NCBI GenBank assembly: GCA_028280855.1
Contig: JANQLA010000557.1
Span: forward strand, 1 to 34,629
DNA length: 34,629 nt
Reading direction: 5' to 3'
Origin: Melioribacteraceae bacterium
Lineage (GTDB): Bacteria; Bacteroidota; Ignavibacteria; Ignavibacteriales; Melioribacteraceae
Shown: piece by piece, positions 33,203-34,629 of the stretch
Position numbering within the stretch: the stretch's first letter is position 1
Layout of the letters: each line of letters opens with the position of its first letter
The notes under the pieces: model-generated
Seen by the model: the letters and a program-made list of their open reading frames with translations, nothing else
What the model was told of the DNA's origin: nothing
Databases searched by the model: none
Translations under genes and position numbers: made by a program

Positions 33203-34629
33203 TTATGAGCGCGTACTCAGTGAGATCCGTCCCTTCTCAATATCAACAGCAGTAACCTTCACATCAATAATATCCCCGACATTCAATACTTCCATCGGGT
33301 TTTTGATAAACTTATCTGCGATTTGCGAAATATGAAGTAAACCGTCTTGCTTTACCCCGATATCAACAAACGCTCCGAAATCAACTACGTTGCGTACCGT
33401 TCCTTTAAGCATCATTCCAAGCTGCAAGTCTTCCATCTTAAGTACATCGTTACGCAGGATTGGCTTAGGCATATCTTCGCGCGGATCCCTGCCCGGTTTC
33501 TTGAGGTTCTCGATAATGTCGTTAAGCGTTGGCGTTCCTAACGAAAGTTGTTCCGCTACATTATCATCTCCTTTTTGGCCTACAAATAAGCTAACAAGAT
33601 TCCCGGATTTATTCACCTCGTACATTGGTATTTTACACATCTCAAGTAATTTTTCTGTCGCGTTATAAGATTCAGGATGTATGAAAGTATTATCAAGTGG
33701 ATTATCGGCTCCCGGAATTCTAAGGAACCCCGCACATTGCTCAAACATTTTACTGCCAACACCCGTAACGTCCATAAACTGTTTACGATTGTTGAAGCGA
33801 CCGATTTGCTCACGATGTTTAACAAAGTTGCCTGCAATCCTTTTGTTCATGCCGGATACATAAGTAAGCAGCGAAGCGGAGGCAGTGTTTGCATCTACTC
33901 CAACGTAGTTAACACAACTTACAACGACATCGTCAAGTTCTTTGTTTAGCAATTTCTGATCAACATCGTGCTGATACAACCCAACGCCAATCGACTTGGA
34001 ATCTATTTTCACAAGTTCCGCAAGCGGATCAAGTACCCTGCGCGCGATTGAAATGTTTCCGCGCATGCTTGCCTCAAGATCAGGAAATTCCTGTTTAGCA
34101 ACCGATGATGCAGAATAAACTGAAGCACCCGCCTCGTTTACGATTATGTAGCTGCAATTAAGAACGTTGTCCCGGATGATATCGGCTACCATCAATTCTG
34201 TTTCGCGACTTGCTGTTCCATTGCCGATTGCAATCAGGCTAACTTTATACTTATCAATAAACTGCAAAATTATTTTTTTAGCTTGTTCAATTTTCTTTTG
34301 AGGCGGATGTGGAAAAATTGTTGCCCCTTCAATGTACTTACCCGTTTCATCAATCACTGCAACTTTGGAACCGGAAACAAAACCCGGGTCAATGCCCATA
34401 ATCATCTTACCGGTAATTGGCGGCTGTAGAAGAAGCTGCTTCAGATTTGATGCGAATATTTCAATTGCATGCAGGTCTGCAATTTCGGTTAAATAGTTTC
34501 GTACTTCCCGTTCGATGGAAGGATAAATTAAGCGGGTAAATGAATCATCGATTGTATCATTCAGTATTTCTTCGAATACACTTTCGGTAAAATCAAAATA
34601 TGCTTTTTTGATATCACCTAGCACGGACG
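33203..34629 (-). CDS. tex: Tex family RNA-binding protein (N-terminus cut by window edge)
   Basis: The frame is open to the right edge, so at least the N-terminal 250-300 residues of a roughly 750-residue Tex protein are missing. The visible part contains the YqgF/RNase-H-like domain (IMGIDPGF...), then a helix-hairpin-helix region (NTASASLLTYVSGMNKRIA; FMDVTGVGSKMFEQCAGF), and a C-terminal S1 RNA-binding domain (LKGTVRNVVDFGAFVDIGV, DGLLHISQI). Tex is a nucleic-acid-binding protein linked to transcription and stress tolerance. It is transcribed toward the inverted repeat. The GTG at 34622-34624 is internal, not a start. Confidence 0.93.
   Translation of the reverse strand, partial: SVLGDIKKAYFDFTESVFEEILNDTIDDSFTRLIYPSIEREVRNYLTEIADLHAIEIFASNLKQLLLQPPITGKMIMGIDPGFVSGSKVAVIDETGKYIEGATIFPHPPQKKIEQAKKIILQFIDKYKVSLIAIGNGTASRETELMVADIIRDNVLNCSYIIVNEAGASVYSASSVAKQEFPDLEASMRGNISIARRVLDPLAELVKIDSKSIGVGLYQHDVDQKLLNKELDDVVVSCVNYVGVDANTASASLLTYVSGMNKRIAGNFVKHREQIGRFNNRKQFMDVTGVGSKMFEQCAGFLRIPGADNPLDNTFIHPESYNATEKLLEMCKIPMYEVNKSGNLVSLFVGQKGDDNVAEQLSLGTPTLNDIIENLKKPGRDPREDMPKPILRNDVLKMEDLQLGMMLKGTVRNVVDFGAFVDIGVKQDGLLHISQIADKFIKNPMEVLNVGDIIDVKVTAVDIEKGRISLSTRS

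Overview
The window most likely comes from the Bacteroidota/Chlorobi side of the bacterial tree, probably an Ignavibacteria-like organism. This is inference from gene content. The DNA is AT-rich, and it carries a group II type geranylgeranylglyceryl phosphate synthase, a mitochondrial-type 751-residue aconitase, a tricorn-like S41 peptidase, orphan FtsX/MacB permease and a lipoprotein with an SPSEP-type tether. No rRNA, tRNA, CRISPR array or transposase was seen. The first gene (left edge) and last gene (right edge) are cut by the window.

Region 1 (1-8269, all minus strand) is a surface-glycan operon and the most interesting part. Four consecutive genes look like the phosphoramidate pathway known from Campylobacter jejuni capsule: an APS-kinase-like protein (CDP-amidate kinase, Cj1415 type), a PEP-synthase-like protein (L-glutamine kinase, Cj1418 type), a class-I glutamine amidotransferase (CDP-glutamine hydrolase, Cj1417 type) and a sugar-nucleotidyltransferase-like protein (phosphoglutamine cytidylyltransferase, Cj1416 type). 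They sit behind UDP-GlcNAc 2-epimerase and an AsnB-type amidotransferase, and ahead of a CDP-glycerol glycerophosphotransferase-like gene that could be the phosphoramidate transferase. The three pathway genes shared in order with C. jejuni are tightly coupled (4-base overlaps or a 2-base gap).

Region 2 (8448-14160) holds an unrecognised TPR/coiled-coil membrane protein, divergent from a BlaI-type repressor and M56 (BlaR1-like) protease pair with a candidate dyad operator between them. A C39-like papain-fold protein, a small membrane protein and a secreted DUF1579 protein follow.

Region 3 (14202-20367) is mixed: a HExxH lipoprotein, an alpha/beta hydrolase, a DUF192 protein, an unknown membrane protein and an AAA/DUF4143 ATPase. 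The ATPase is preceded by two tandem 32-base palindromic repeats. The 348-base gap at 16386-16733 holds no convincing gene; it contains a GTG-periodic intergenic element and a probable terminator.

Region 4 (20588-29215) is housekeeping and envelope function: tricorn-like peptidase, secreted histidine phosphatase, aconitase and an ABC-type permease.

Region 5 (29268-32853, minus strand) alternates toxin-antitoxin modules with lipid and sugar genes. It has a three-gene hipBST module with three copies of an 18-base palindrome spaced 70-71 bases, then gmhA, a PIN toxin with a hidden 56-residue upstream partner, and the GGGP synthase. The window ends with a Cys-rich 62-residue protein, a long inverted repeat, and the C-terminal part of Tex.
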